DNA from: an uncultured Clostridia bacterium
GTDB taxonomy: Bacteria; Bacillota; Clostridia; TANB77; CAG-508
NCBI GenBank assembly: GCA_948857205.1
Contig: CAQPRV010000081.1
Span: forward strand, 1-14,638
DNA: 14,638 bases
Direction: 5' to 3'
Part shown: one piece after another, positions 6,364 to 14,568 of the stretch
Position numbering within the stretch: position 1 is the first letter of the stretch
Layout: every line of letters starts with the position of its first letter
The notes under the pieces: model-generated
The model's input: the letters and a program-made list of their open reading frames with translations, nothing else
Databases searched by the model: none
Told to the model about the DNA's origin: nothing
Made by a program: the position numbers and the translations under genes

Positions 6364-7614
6364 TTGATTACATTTATATTATCTGCTATAAAAATTATTG
6401 TTTTATTAGGTTTTTTAATCCTAATACATGAATTAGGTCATTTTACAGTTGCTAAATTATGCAAAGTAAAAGTAAACGAATTTGCAATTGGATTTGGTCC
6501 AACAATTTGGAGAAAGCAAGGAAAAGAAACAAAATATGCATTAAGATTATTTCCTTTAGGAGGATTTGTTAGTATGGAAGGAGAAGAACAAAGATCAGAA
6601 GATAAGCGTTCTTTTTCTCAAGCAAGTATTCCAAAGAGAATAGCTATTGTTGTAGCAGGAGCAACAGTAAATATAGTATTTGGAATGTTAATTTATTTTA
6701 TACTATCTGCAAGTACAGGAACATATATATCAAATGAAGTAGAAAATGTATTAGATGGATATGTAGCACAAGAAATTGGAATTAAAAATGGAGATAAGAT
6801 TTTAGAAATAGATGGCAAAAAGATTAATAGCAAAAATGATTTAAATAATATATTAGAGAAAGTAAATGGGGATGAACTATATTTAAAAATACAAAGAAAT
6901 AATGAGATTATAGAATATAATACAAAACCTACAGAAGTTAAAATCCAAGCAACAGGAATGTATTTAGATGATAAATGTAAAATAGTATCTGTTGAAAAAA
7001 ATAGTAGTAGTGATAGACAAGGTGTACATTCAAATGATAAATTAATAAAAATAGATAATCAAAATATAGATGGAGATGCACATCGAGCTTTAGAATTAAT
7101 AAGTTATAATAAATCTAATAAAATATTATTAACAGTTGAAAGAAACAGTGAACAAATAGAGATAGAATTAGTTCCAGACATAGTTTCTAAATATTATTTA
7201 GGAGTAAATTTAAAACAAGCACCTGATACCTTTATTAATAGATGTATTAATGGGGGCATGTCAACAAAAGAATTTATGTTTTCTATTGTTGATAATTTAA
7301 AACAATTATTTACAGGAAAGGTTAAAATAGACCAAATGATGGGACCTGTTGGAATATCAGAAGCTGTAGCTAAAACAAGTGGAATTCAAGAGTTTATATC
7401 TATGATGGCACTAATATCATTATCACTTGGAATTACAAATCTTTTACCAATTCCAGCACTTGATGGAGGAAAGATTTTAATATTAATTATTGAAGCTATA
7501 AGAAGAAAGCCATTAAAGGAAAAAACAGAAATAAATATTCAATTATTAGGTTTTTCTATCCTAATTGCCTTATCACTATATGTAACTTATAATGATATAC
7601 TTAGGATATTTTAA
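6364..7614 (+). CDS. rseP: RIP-type zinc metalloprotease (site-2 protease), RseP/RasP family
   Basis: This intramembrane protease cuts membrane-embedded regulators such as anti-sigma factors and signal-peptide remnants. The product is 416 residues. The zinc motif HELGH is at 22-26 inside the first membrane helix, and the third-ligand motif NLLPIPALDGG is at 359-369 (Asp367). Helices lie near 92-115, 342-360 and 393-410. Between them are two tandem PDZ-like regions, about 125-185 (clear: VAQEIGIKNGDKILEIDG) and 205-272 (more degenerate). The TTG at 6364 is chosen because AAGGAGG (6351-6357) lies 6 bases before it. An in-frame GTG at 6334 lies inside the preceding hairpin and would place the ribosome binding site within the coding region. 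Confidence 0.93.
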   Translation: MITFILSAIKIIVLLGFLILIHELGHFTVAKLCKVKVNEFAIGFGPTIWRKQGKETKYALRLFPLGGFVSMEGEEQRSEDKRSFSQASIPKRIAIVVAGATVNIVFGMLIYFILSASTGTYISNEVENVLDGYVAQEIGIKNGDKILEIDGKKINSKNDLNNILEKVNGDELYLKIQRNNEIIEYNTKPTEVKIQATGMYLDDKCKIVSVEKNSSSDRQGVHSNDKLIKIDNQNIDGDAHRALELISYNKSNKILLTVERNSEQIEIELVPDIVSKYYLGVNLKQAPDTFINRCINGGMSTKEFMFSIVDNLKQLFTGKVKIDQMMGPVGISEAVAKTSGIQEFISMMALISLSLGITNLLPIPALDGGKILILIIEAIRRKPLKEKTEINIQLLGFSILIALSLYVTYNDILRIF

Positions 7615-7629
7615 ATAATGGAGTAAGAA

Positions 7630-8898
7630 ATGGAGCAAAAGATAAAAGCAGAGATTAGAAAAAATAATATGAAATTATATCCAATTTATGAGATGTTTGG
7701 ATTAGATTTTATGTTTTATTATGCAATAGAATTATTGTTTTTTACACAAATTAAAGAATTACCAGTAGCTAATGTAGTGTTATTAGATTCTTTTTATGCA
7801 ATATTTTCTATTATCTCACAGTTTATAGTAATATTTATAATTAATAAAATAGGTAAAAAAAGAGGTCTTTTGCTAGGAAATGTTTTAAATTTAATACAAT
7901 TATTATTAATTGTATTTGGAAATAATTTTGTTATATTTATATTTGCTAAGGCAATTAGTGCTATTGGTTTTGGGCTAAAAAATGTTACAGAAACTACTTT
8001 TTTAAATTCTACAATTCCTGAAACTAAGAGAAAAGGAGAAATTTTTACAAAAATAGATGGAAAAGGTTATGCAAAATATTCGTATTTTAAATCAATAACA
8101 ACCTTGATTTCTGGATTTTTGTTTGAAGTTAATCCATATATACCAATGTTTTTATGTACTTTATGTTTAGTTATAACTATTATAATTGCAAGAAATTTTA
8201 AAGAGGTAGAAGAACCAGAAATTGAACAAAATAATGAACAAGTTAAAGTATTTAAAAATATGAAACAAAATTTTTTATTTATTTTCAAATCTAAAAGATT
8301 GAGGGCATTACTTAGTATGATTGCAATGATATGGGCTTTATTATGTGTTCAATCCACATATAACACTGCTATTTTAAAAGATATTGGAGTATCAGCTGGA
8401 ATGATAGGTTTAATAAGTGCATTAATGGAATTAATCAAAGGAGTATATTCAGCAAAAGCAAACGATTTTAATAAGAAATACTCTAATACGCTATTAACTA
8501 GAATTGCATTAACAATATGTGTAGCTATGATTATATGGGGAATTATAACTTTACTTCCAATAGATTATAGAATACAAGCTTTAATAATAATTGTTTCAAG
8601 TACTTTTATTTATATATTAAAGGGAGTTTATCAAATTATAAAAAAAAGATATATGTCTAATTTTATGAAAGCAAATACTTTAACTCAAATTTATTCTGTA
8701 AATTCTATTATAGATAATTTAGTTAGGATGTTAGTTTCATATATTGCTTCTGTTATTTTAAACTTCATAAATATTAGATATGCAAGCTTATTTATGGGTA
8801 TAATTTTAGCTATATTTGTTTTTATGATATCCTTATATATGAAAAGTAGAGTAGGGTTAAGTCCAGAACATTATGATAAAACAGATGTTGAAATTTAG
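7630..8898 (+). CDS. MFS family transporter, substrate unknown
   Basis: The 422-residue product is a polytopic membrane protein with the overall look of a 12-helix major facilitator. Between helices 2 and 3 it carries INKIGKKRGLLLG, a recognisable version of MFS motif A. A charged cytoplasmic stretch at about 194-220 (EEPEIEQNNEQ and around) separates the two six-helix halves. I cannot assign a substrate: no signature of a sugar, drug or nucleoside subgroup is evident. GGAG at 7620-7623 precedes the ATG and the gap after rseP is only 15 bases, so it is probably the last gene of the same transcript. In Bacillus this position is occupied by proS and polC, so the gene is a lineage-specific addition. 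It might equally be called simply a multidrug-like MFS protein. Confidence 0.8.
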   Translation: MEQKIKAEIRKNNMKLYPIYEMFGLDFMFYYAIELLFFTQIKELPVANVVLLDSFYAIFSIISQFIVIFIINKIGKKRGLLLGNVLNLIQLLLIVFGNNFVIFIFAKAISAIGFGLKNVTETTFLNSTIPETKRKGEIFTKIDGKGYAKYSYFKSITTLISGFLFEVNPYIPMFLCTLCLVITIIIARNFKEVEEPEIEQNNEQVKVFKNMKQNFLFIFKSKRLRALLSMIAMIWALLCVQSTYNTAILKDIGVSAGMIGLISALMELIKGVYSAKANDFNKKYSNTLLTRIALTICVAMIIWGIITLLPIDYRIQALIIIVSSTFIYILKGVYQIIKKRYMSNFMKANTLTQIYSVNSIIDNLVRMLVSYIASVILNFINIRYASLFMGIILAIFVFMISLYMKSRVGLSPEHYDKTDVEI

Positions 8899-8918
8899 AA
8901 TTATTATTAACATAAACT

Positions 8919-8944
8919 TTTTAATTCCTTAGAATAAAATTTTT
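8919..8944 (+). terminator. weak AT-rich terminator after the MFS gene
   Basis: TTTTAATTC (8919-8927) pairs with GAATAAAA (8932-8939), with one bulged A, around a CTTA loop. Five T's follow directly. The stem is almost all A-T, so it is weak, but the position (20 bases after the stop and before the glgP promoter) is right. Confidence 0.45.
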
Positions 8945-8954
8945 GAAAAAACAT

Positions 8955-8983
8955 TTGACAAAACTAACTATTTAATAGATAAT
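8955..8983 (+). promoter_or_regulatory. near-consensus sigma-A promoter for glgP
   Basis: A perfect TTGACA at 8955-8960 is followed after exactly 17 bases by GATAAT (8978-8983; 5 of 6 to TATAAT). An overlapping TATAAT at 8983-8988 is 22 bases from the -35, too far to be used with it. Transcription would start near 8990, leaving a leader of about 50 bases. It is the best promoter in the window. Confidence 0.8.
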
Positions 8984-9042
8984 ATAATCATCAATTTACA
9001 AAAGGAAAAAGTAAGAAAAATACAGAGGAGGAAAGATTAAAA

Positions 9043-11610
9043 ATGTATGTATTTAACAGAATTACAGTCAATCCACAATTACCAAAGAGAATAGAAAAAT
9101 TATCAAAAATATCAAACAATTTATGGTGGTCTTGGAATACAGAATTTCTAAGACTATTTCAAAAAATAGATTTAGATTTATGGGAACAATCAAACAAAAA
9201 TCCAGTAAAATTTTTAAAACAAGTATCACAAGAAAAACTAGAAAAAGTTTCAAAAGACCCAGTATTTTTAAAAGAATATGACAAAATTGTTGAAGACTTT
9301 GAAGATTATATAAATAGCAAAAATACATGGTTTCATAATAAATATCCAAAGAATAGAGAAGATTTAATTGCATATTTCTCAGCAGAGTATGGTTTAGATG
9401 AAACCATACCAATATATTCTGGTGGACTTGGAATCTTATCAGGGGATCATTTAAAATCAGCAAGTGATTTAGGAATTCCTTTAGTAGCAGTAGGCTTATT
9501 ATATAAAAATGGATATTTTCATCAAAAAATAAATGGATATGGAGGACAAGAAACAGAATATCATAATATAGAATTAGAAAATATGCCAATAAATCCAGTA
9601 AAAGACGAAAATGGAGAGGACCTAATAATTTATGTAAAATTTCCAAAAAGAAGATTATATCTAAAGGTATGGCAAATAAATGTTGGAAGAATAAAATTAT
9701 ACTTATTAGATTCTGACATAGAAAAAAATAACGAAGAAGATAGAAATGTTACATTAAAGTTATATGGTGGAGATCAAGAAATGAGGATACGTCAAGAAAT
9801 TATACTTGGTCAAGCAGGAGTAAGTTTATTAACAAAATATCTAAAACTTAAACCTACAGTATACCATATGAATGAAGGACATTCAGCCTTTTTAAATTTA
9901 GAAATAATAAAAAATATAATAAAAGAAAGTCAAGTATCTTTTGAAGTTGCAAGAGACATAGCAAGCTCAAAAACAGTATTTACAACACATACACCAGTAC
10001 CAGCTGGAAATGATATATTTCCACTTGATTTAGTAGAAAAATATTTTAAGGATTTTTGGCCAAGACTAGGACTAACAAGAGAAGAATTTCTAAAATTAGG
10101 AATGAAACCATGTAATGAATTAGAAGCAGGATTTAACATGGGGATTTTAGCCTTAAAAATTGCAGGAAAGAAAAATGGAGTTAGTAAATTACATGGAGCA
10201 GTATCAAGAGAATTATTCGGAGAAATATGGCCAAACATTGCAGCAAATGAATCACCTATAGGGTATGTAACAAATGGTATACATACTTGTTCATGGCTTG
10301 CACCAAAAATGAAACAATTATATAATAAATACCTAATGCCATATTGGCAAGATAACATTTATAAAAATAGCACATGGGAAAAGATAAAAGATATTCCAGA
10401 TGAAAAATTGTGGGAAGTGCATAAGGATATTAAAACAAAATTACTAAAATTAGTAAAAGACAGTACAACAGAAAGGCTAAGACGCTCAGGATATGGTTAT
10501 GAAGAAATAAATGAAATTGTTTCAAAACTAAATCCAAATGCATTAACAATAGGATTTGCAAGAAGATTCGCAACCTATAAAAGAGCAACCCTAATATTCA
10601 AAGACTTAGAAAGAATTACGCAAATTTTAAATAATCAAGATAAACCAGTACAATTAATATTTGCAGGAAAAGCCCATCCAGCAGACAAAGAAGGACAAGA
10701 TTTAATAAAATACATACATGATATTTCAATGATGCCACAATTTAAAGGAAAGATTTTTTTATTAGAAAATTATAATATAGCAATGTCAAGATATTTAATA
10801 AGTGGAGTAGATGTGTGGTTAAATAACCCAAGGAGACCAATGGAAGCATCAGGAACAAGTGGGCAAAAGGCATCTGTAAATGGTGTAATTAACTTTAGTG
10901 TACTAGATGGATGGTGGGCAGAAGGATATACAGGAGATAATGGATGGACAATTGGAACAAATGCAGAATATAATTCTTATGAAGCACAAGATATGGCAGA
11001 TAGCCAAAGTATGTATCGCACTTTAGAAGATAAAATTATACCAGCATATTATGAAAAAGAACTTAATGGTATGTCTAAAAAGTGGCTAAAATTAATGAAA
11101 AATTCCATTATAACAACAGGAGGAAATTATAGTACATCAAGAATGTTGGTAGATTATACTAACAAATTATATATTCCATTATGTAATTTAACAAAAAAAT
11201 ATTATTCAGATGTTGATAATGTTGCATCATTTAATAGTTGGAAAAAAGATTTGTTTATGAACTGGAAAGATATTAAGATTACTCAGGTTGATAATATGGA
11301 TAATATTACTATTGATGCAGGAAACAATATTGATGTTGCATGTGAAGTAGAGCTACCAAATATTGACGTTGATAATATAACTGTAGAAGTTTATTATGGT
11401 AAAATCTTAGATAATGGTGTAGTAGAAGATGTTACAATAATTCCAATGGAATTAACAGATAGAGATGATGATAGTAAATTTTATTATTTTACTTCAAAAA
11501 TTCAGTTAACAACTGGTGGAAACTATGGTTATACTTTTAGAGTAATGCCTAAACATGAAATGTTGTTAGAAGCTTCAAATTTAGACTTGATTAAATGGAT
11601 TATGAAATAA
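9043..11610 (+). CDS. glgP: alpha-glucan (glycogen/maltodextrin) phosphorylase, DUF3417-containing type
   Basis: This enzyme releases glucose-1-phosphate from the non-reducing ends of alpha-1,4-glucans with PLP as cofactor. The 855-residue product begins with the N-terminal domain typical of the short bacterial/archaeal phosphorylase branch (LWWSWN at 27-32). FSAEYGLDETIPIYSGGLGILSGDH lies at about 112-135 and MNEGHSAF, HTPVPAGND and GIHTCSWLAP follow. The catalytic C-terminal domain has GFARRFATYKRA and the PLP lysine motif GTSGQKASVNG (Lys609), where many members read GTSGMKAS. The C-terminal beta domain is present, so the gene looks complete. GAGGAGG lies shortly before the ATG. It is monocistronic, with its own strong promoter, and no other glycogen gene is in view. 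Confidence 0.93.
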   Translation: MYVFNRITVNPQLPKRIEKLSKISNNLWWSWNTEFLRLFQKIDLDLWEQSNKNPVKFLKQVSQEKLEKVSKDPVFLKEYDKIVEDFEDYINSKNTWFHNKYPKNREDLIAYFSAEYGLDETIPIYSGGLGILSGDHLKSASDLGIPLVAVGLLYKNGYFHQKINGYGGQETEYHNIELENMPINPVKDENGEDLIIYVKFPKRRLYLKVWQINVGRIKLYLLDSDIEKNNEEDRNVTLKLYGGDQEMRIRQEIILGQAGVSLLTKYLKLKPTVYHMNEGHSAFLNLEIIKNIIKESQVSFEVARDIASSKTVFTTHTPVPAGNDIFPLDLVEKYFKDFWPRLGLTREEFLKLGMKPCNELEAGFNMGILALKIAGKKNGVSKLHGAVSRELFGEIWPNIAANESPIGYVTNGIHTCSWLAPKMKQLYNKYLMPYWQDNIYKNSTWEKIKDIPDEKLWEVHKDIKTKLLKLVKDSTTERLRRSGYGYEEINEIVSKLNPNALTIGFARRFATYKRATLIFKDLERITQILNNQDKPVQLIFAGKAHPADKEGQDLIKYIHDISMMPQFKGKIFLLENYNIAMSRYLISGVDVWLNNPRRPMEASGTSGQKASVNGVINFSVLDGWWAEGYTGDNGWTIGTNAEYNSYEAQDMADSQSMYRTLEDKIIPAYYEKELNGMSKKWLKLMKNSIITTGGNYSTSRMLVDYTNKLYIPLCNLTKKYYSDVDNVASFNSWKKDLFMNWKDIKITQVDNMDNITIDAGNNIDVACEVELPNIDVDNITVEVYYGKILDNGVVEDVTIIPMELTDRDDDSKFYYFTSKIQLTTGGNYGYTFRVMPKHEMLLEASNLDLIKWIMK

Positions 11611-11692
11611 AATTAGATCTGGATATAAATAGTAAAAAATGATTTTGATTAAATATTGGGTTAATTAAAAAATTGGAGATGGCAAATTTAAA

Positions 11693-11866
11693 ATGTCAAA
11701 ATTTAATATAAATCAGCTATCAAATGGTGATTTGCCTAACAAATGAGAAAAAATCATTGGATTTAGTTCAAATCAATCATATTCTATTGATGAAATGTAC
11801 TATAAAGATGAAGTAACGAGATTTCTTTATGGAGCCAAGTTATATTGTATATATACAAGAAGATAA
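11693..11866 (+). pseudogene. small unrecognised relic interrupted by TGA
   Basis: A 58-codon frame from ATG to TAA would be continuous except for TGA at codon 18 (11744-11746). The reading continues sensibly across it (GDLPNK, stop, EKIIGFSSNQSYSIDEMYYKDEVTRFLYGAKLY). I do not recognise the protein. Trp at that codon would suit the flanking sequence, but other genes here use TGG for Trp and the ABC gene ends in TGA, so recoding is unlikely. No well-placed ribosome binding site is seen: GGAG lies about 14 bases upstream. It may be the decayed tail of a gene lost after glgP, or chance. Confidence 0.3.
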
Positions 11867-11889
11867 ACAGAATAATAAAAGATAAATGG

Positions 11890-11926
11890 AAGATCTAATA
11901 TATAAACCAAATATATTAGATCTTTT
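11890..11926. terminator. strong hairpin, probable bidirectional terminator
   Basis: AAGATCTAATATAT (11890-11903) and its exact 14-base reverse complement (11911-11924) flank a 7-base AAACCAA loop. TT and then GTGT follow on the plus strand. It lies between the glgP side and the minus-strand M14 relic, where convergent transcripts would meet. It can serve the plus strand best; the minus-strand tail is less T-rich. Confidence 0.7.
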
Positions 11927-11944
11927 GTGTATTAATATACAATT

Positions 11945-12460
11945 TTATAATATAGCACCTAAAATTAAAATACCTAAATTATCTCTATAAATTTCGTTAA
12001 ATTGAGAAATAGGGAGAGGATTTTCGCCAATACCTGCTTCAATTGTATATCCTGGTCTATTATAATTTTGTATAAACCAATCTTTATATCCTGCAAAACT
12101 GGAATTGTATGGAACATCTGTTAGTAAATACCCACTTGAATTAGCAAAATGTTGACCAATATCATAACCATTAGGTGGATTTATATTTTGAAAGTTCCAA
12201 TATATTTCTTGACCTTGTGTATGATATGAAATAATCAATCTAAAATCATGTGATAAAGTAAAATTATAAATTGCTAAAGATTCTGGTTCTGTTAAAGGAC
12301 CATATCCTACAAAGTCTCTTGGTGCAGGTCCGAGTAAATCCTTGTGAGTATTTTACTTCTTTTGCTTGTTCCCATCCGAGCTGGAAATTGTAAATTTAAA
12401 TCTACACCTGTGAGATTGATTAACTTCCATATAGGAAATATAAAAATATTTACAGGAGAA
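11945..12460 (-). pseudogene. M14 family peptidase (gamma-D-glutamyl-L-diamino acid endopeptidase-like), 5'-truncated and frameshifted
   Basis: Reading the minus strand gives the C-terminal half of a zinc carboxypeptidase-fold enzyme that cleaves peptidoglycan stem peptides. Segments in order: GVDLNLQFPA, then WEQAKEVKYSQGFT in a second frame, then PAPRDFVGYGPLTEPES in a third. The last frame runs on through SYHTQGQEIYW (His zinc ligand), FAGYKDWFIQNYNRPGYTIEAG (catalytic Glu) and the natural stop. One extra base near 12378 and one near 12329-12332 explain both frame changes. The N-terminal part with the HxxE zinc pair is missing; similarity fades near 12460, only some 30 bases before the ABC gene. 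The longest intact frame (97 residues from TTG at 12238) cannot be an active enzyme. Sequencing error could explain the frameshifts but not the truncation. Confidence 0.85.
12416..12444 (+). promoter_or_regulatory. promoter for the ABC exporter gene, inside the M14 relic
   Basis: TTGATT (12416-12421) and TATAAA (12439-12444) are separated by exactly 17 bases. The start site would be near 12451, about 40 bases before the ATG. The elements lie in the remaining 5' part of the minus-strand pseudogene, so the promoter is on the opposite strand of former coding DNA. Confidence 0.55.
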
Positions 12461-12493
12461 AGTATTTAGATTTTTTGCAAAAAAGGGGAAAAT

Positions 12494-14230
12494 ATGATAA
12501 AATATAAAATTTTAACTAAAAAACAAAAAGTATCGTTTGTCATCATCGTGTTTATTATGATTGTTTCTGCTGGTTTAACACAGATAACTCCTAAAGCAAT
12601 TGGATGGTTAACAGATGATATATTAACAAAAAGTGAAATATCATTTTCAAAAGTTATACCATTTTTAATTTTAATATTAGTTGTAAATGTTGCAAACGAA
12701 GTTATTAAAATAGCTAGAAGAGTTATGGTAGAAGATACTGCAACAAGAACAGAAAAACAAGCAAGAGGAATGGTAATAAAATCTTTACTTATGGCACCAC
12801 TTTCATATTTTAGAGAAAATATGACTGGAAATATACATGGAAGAATGAATAGATGTTTAGAAGGAACTGTAAAATTAGAAAAATTGTTATTTATGGATTT
12901 TGCACCAGCAATATTTAATAGTATTGCTGCAATTATAACAATATTTCTAACTTTGCCATTTATATTAGCTTTGCCAATGATGTTTGTAATACCAATTGGA
13001 ATATTTATAGTATTAAAACAAATAAATAGCCAAAAGGGTATAAGGGTGGAACTTTTAGAAAGTAAATCACAAATGGATGGAACTATTGTTGAATTAATAA
13101 ATGGGATAGAAGTTATAAGAATCAGTGATAGTGTGGATTTTGAGACTAATAGATTTGGTAATAAATCGGAATTTTTAAGAAAAAAGGAAATGAAACATCA
13201 TAAAGCAATGGCTTTATATGACTGCTTAAAATTTGTTAATCAAGCATTTTTTACAGTTTTAATAATTGGAATTTCAACATATTTAGCAACGAAAGATATA
13301 ATATCTGTAGGAGCAGTATTAACAGCATATTTATGTTTTAATCAATTAATAAAACCATTAGAAGAATTGCATAGAATATTTGATGAGTTATCTGAATGTA
13401 CAGTACTTGCTACAGATTTCTTTAAAATGGTAGAAATACCTAATGATTTTTCATATAGTGAAATATCAGATAAAAAGGAAGAAATTAATATAGAGCCAAT
13501 TATAGATATACAAAATTTAATGTTTTATTATAATGAACACAAAGATAAAATAATATTAGATAAATTTAGTTTATCTATAAATAAAGGGAGCTTTTTAGGA
13601 ATAGCAGGGCCAAGCGGGTGTGGAAAGTCATCACTTATCAAGGCAATATGTAAATTAGAAAAAGGATATGGAAATGTAATAATAGATTCTAAAGATATAA
13701 ATACTTTAAACAGAAAAGATATATCTGAAATAATTGCTTTAGTTCCACAAAGTCCGTTTTTAATAGCAGGAACAATATATGAAAATATATGTTATGGAAT
13801 TGATAGAGATGTTTCAATAGATGAAGTTATTGAAGCTGCAAAGAAAGCATATATCTATGACTACATAAGTGAACTACCAGATAAGTTTAATTCAATCATA
13901 TCAGAAGGAGGAAATAACTTATCAGGAGGTCAAAGACAAAGAATAGCAATTGCTAGAATATTTTTAAGAAAGCCTAAAATTTTAATATTAGATGAAGCAA
14001 CATCAGCATTAGATAATACATCAGAAAAACATATTCAAACAGAAATAGAAAAATTGCAAAAAGAAAATAATACTACTATTATATCAATTGCACATAGATT
14101 AACTACATTAAAAAATTGTGATGAAATTATAGTTTTAAACAAAGGGAAAATAGAAGAAAAGGGAAAATATGATGAATTGATTGAAAAGGGTGGAATATTT
14201 AGTGATATGTATTATGGAAAGTTAAAATGA
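12494..14230 (+). CDS. ABC exporter, fused membrane and ATPase domains (multidrug/lipid/peptide type)
   Basis: The 578-residue product is a half-transporter: an N-terminal six-helix membrane domain (about 1-310) followed by an ATPase domain (about 335-578). ATPase motifs are complete: Walker A GPSGCGKS (372-379, Lys378), Q-loop VPQSPF, signature LSGGQ (476-480), Walker B ILILDE with Asp500 and catalytic Glu501, and switch His534 in AHRLTT. All catalytic residues are present, so a homodimer could be active. Many Clostridia pair two such genes, but no partner is in view. The substrate cannot be told from sequence. AAAGGGGA (12482-12489) sets the ATG. The TGA stop overlaps an ATG (ATGA, 14227-14230) that begins a nine-codon frame, a relic of a coupled downstream gene. 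Neighbouring response-regulator debris suggests former two-component control. Confidence 0.9.
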   Translation: MIKYKILTKKQKVSFVIIVFIMIVSAGLTQITPKAIGWLTDDILTKSEISFSKVIPFLILILVVNVANEVIKIARRVMVEDTATRTEKQARGMVIKSLLMAPLSYFRENMTGNIHGRMNRCLEGTVKLEKLLFMDFAPAIFNSIAAIITIFLTLPFILALPMMFVIPIGIFIVLKQINSQKGIRVELLESKSQMDGTIVELINGIEVIRISDSVDFETNRFGNKSEFLRKKEMKHHKAMALYDCLKFVNQAFFTVLIIGISTYLATKDIISVGAVLTAYLCFNQLIKPLEELHRIFDELSECTVLATDFFKMVEIPNDFSYSEISDKKEEINIEPIIDIQNLMFYYNEHKDKIILDKFSLSINKGSFLGIAGPSGCGKSSLIKAICKLEKGYGNVIIDSKDINTLNRKDISEIIALVPQSPFLIAGTIYENICYGIDRDVSIDEVIEAAKKAYIYDYISELPDKFNSIISEGGNNLSGGQRQRIAIARIFLRKPKILILDEATSALDNTSEKHIQTEIEKLQKENNTTIISIAHRLTTLKNCDEIIVLNKGKIEEKGKYDELIEKGGIFSDMYYGKLK

Positions 14231-14239
14231 CAGTTCTAA

Positions 14240-14557
14240 CGAATAAAAAATAAAAGAGGAAAAAATCAAAAAATAAAGGTAAAAGACATAGAATTCGATA
14301 TGGACAAAATGGAAGTATATAACAATAACGAAAAAATAGACTTAAGTAGTATAGAACTAAAAATACTACACTTGCTATTTTCAAACCTAAATAAAGTAGT
14401 AACAAGAGACGAAATAATAGAAAAAATATGGGAGTGGACTGGAAATGACGTAAATGACAATACAGTTACAGTCTACATGAAAAGAACGAGAGAAAAAATA
14501 AAACAAGATATAATAATAACCATAAAAGGGATTGGATATAGGGTAGATGGAAAATAA
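14240..14557 (+). pseudogene. OmpR/PhoB-type response regulator, C-terminal DNA-binding domain only
   Basis: The 105-codon open frame holds a complete winged-helix output domain: KVKDIEFDMDKMEVYNNNEKIDLSS, then ELKILHLLFSNLNKVVTRDEIIEKIWEW, then NTVTVYMKRTREKIKQD and IKGIGYRVDGK. The stop is where the family normally ends. The receiver domain is absent: upstream of the linker-like KRGKNQK the frame meets TAA at 14237-14239 and the ABC gene. The first ATG (14300) is within the domain and lacks a well-placed ribosome binding site. The ABC stop overlaps ATG 14227, which starts MTVLTNKK and then stops in another frame. This could be the original regulator start, joined to its tail by an internal deletion. 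Expression as a lone DNA-binding protein is possible but unsupported. Confidence 0.8.
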
Positions 14558-14568
14558 GATTGAATTAA

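Noticed and set aside
8983..8988. TATAAT at 8983 as the -10 of the glgP promoter
   Set aside because: It is 22 bases from TTGACA. GATAAT at 8978 has the ideal 17-base spacing.
9068..9646. 192-residue minus-strand frame inside glgP
   Set aside because: Composed mostly of Leu, Ile and Phe as expected for the complement of AT-rich coding DNA. The sense strand encodes clear phosphorylase motifs.
9930..10358. 142-residue minus-strand frame inside glgP
   Set aside because: Lies wholly over conserved phosphorylase coding sequence, with no start signal or known motif.
11744..11746. TGA read as tryptophan (alternative genetic code)
   Set aside because: Functional genes here use TGG for Trp and the ABC exporter ends with TGA at its natural C-terminus. 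The TGA is better explained by gene decay.
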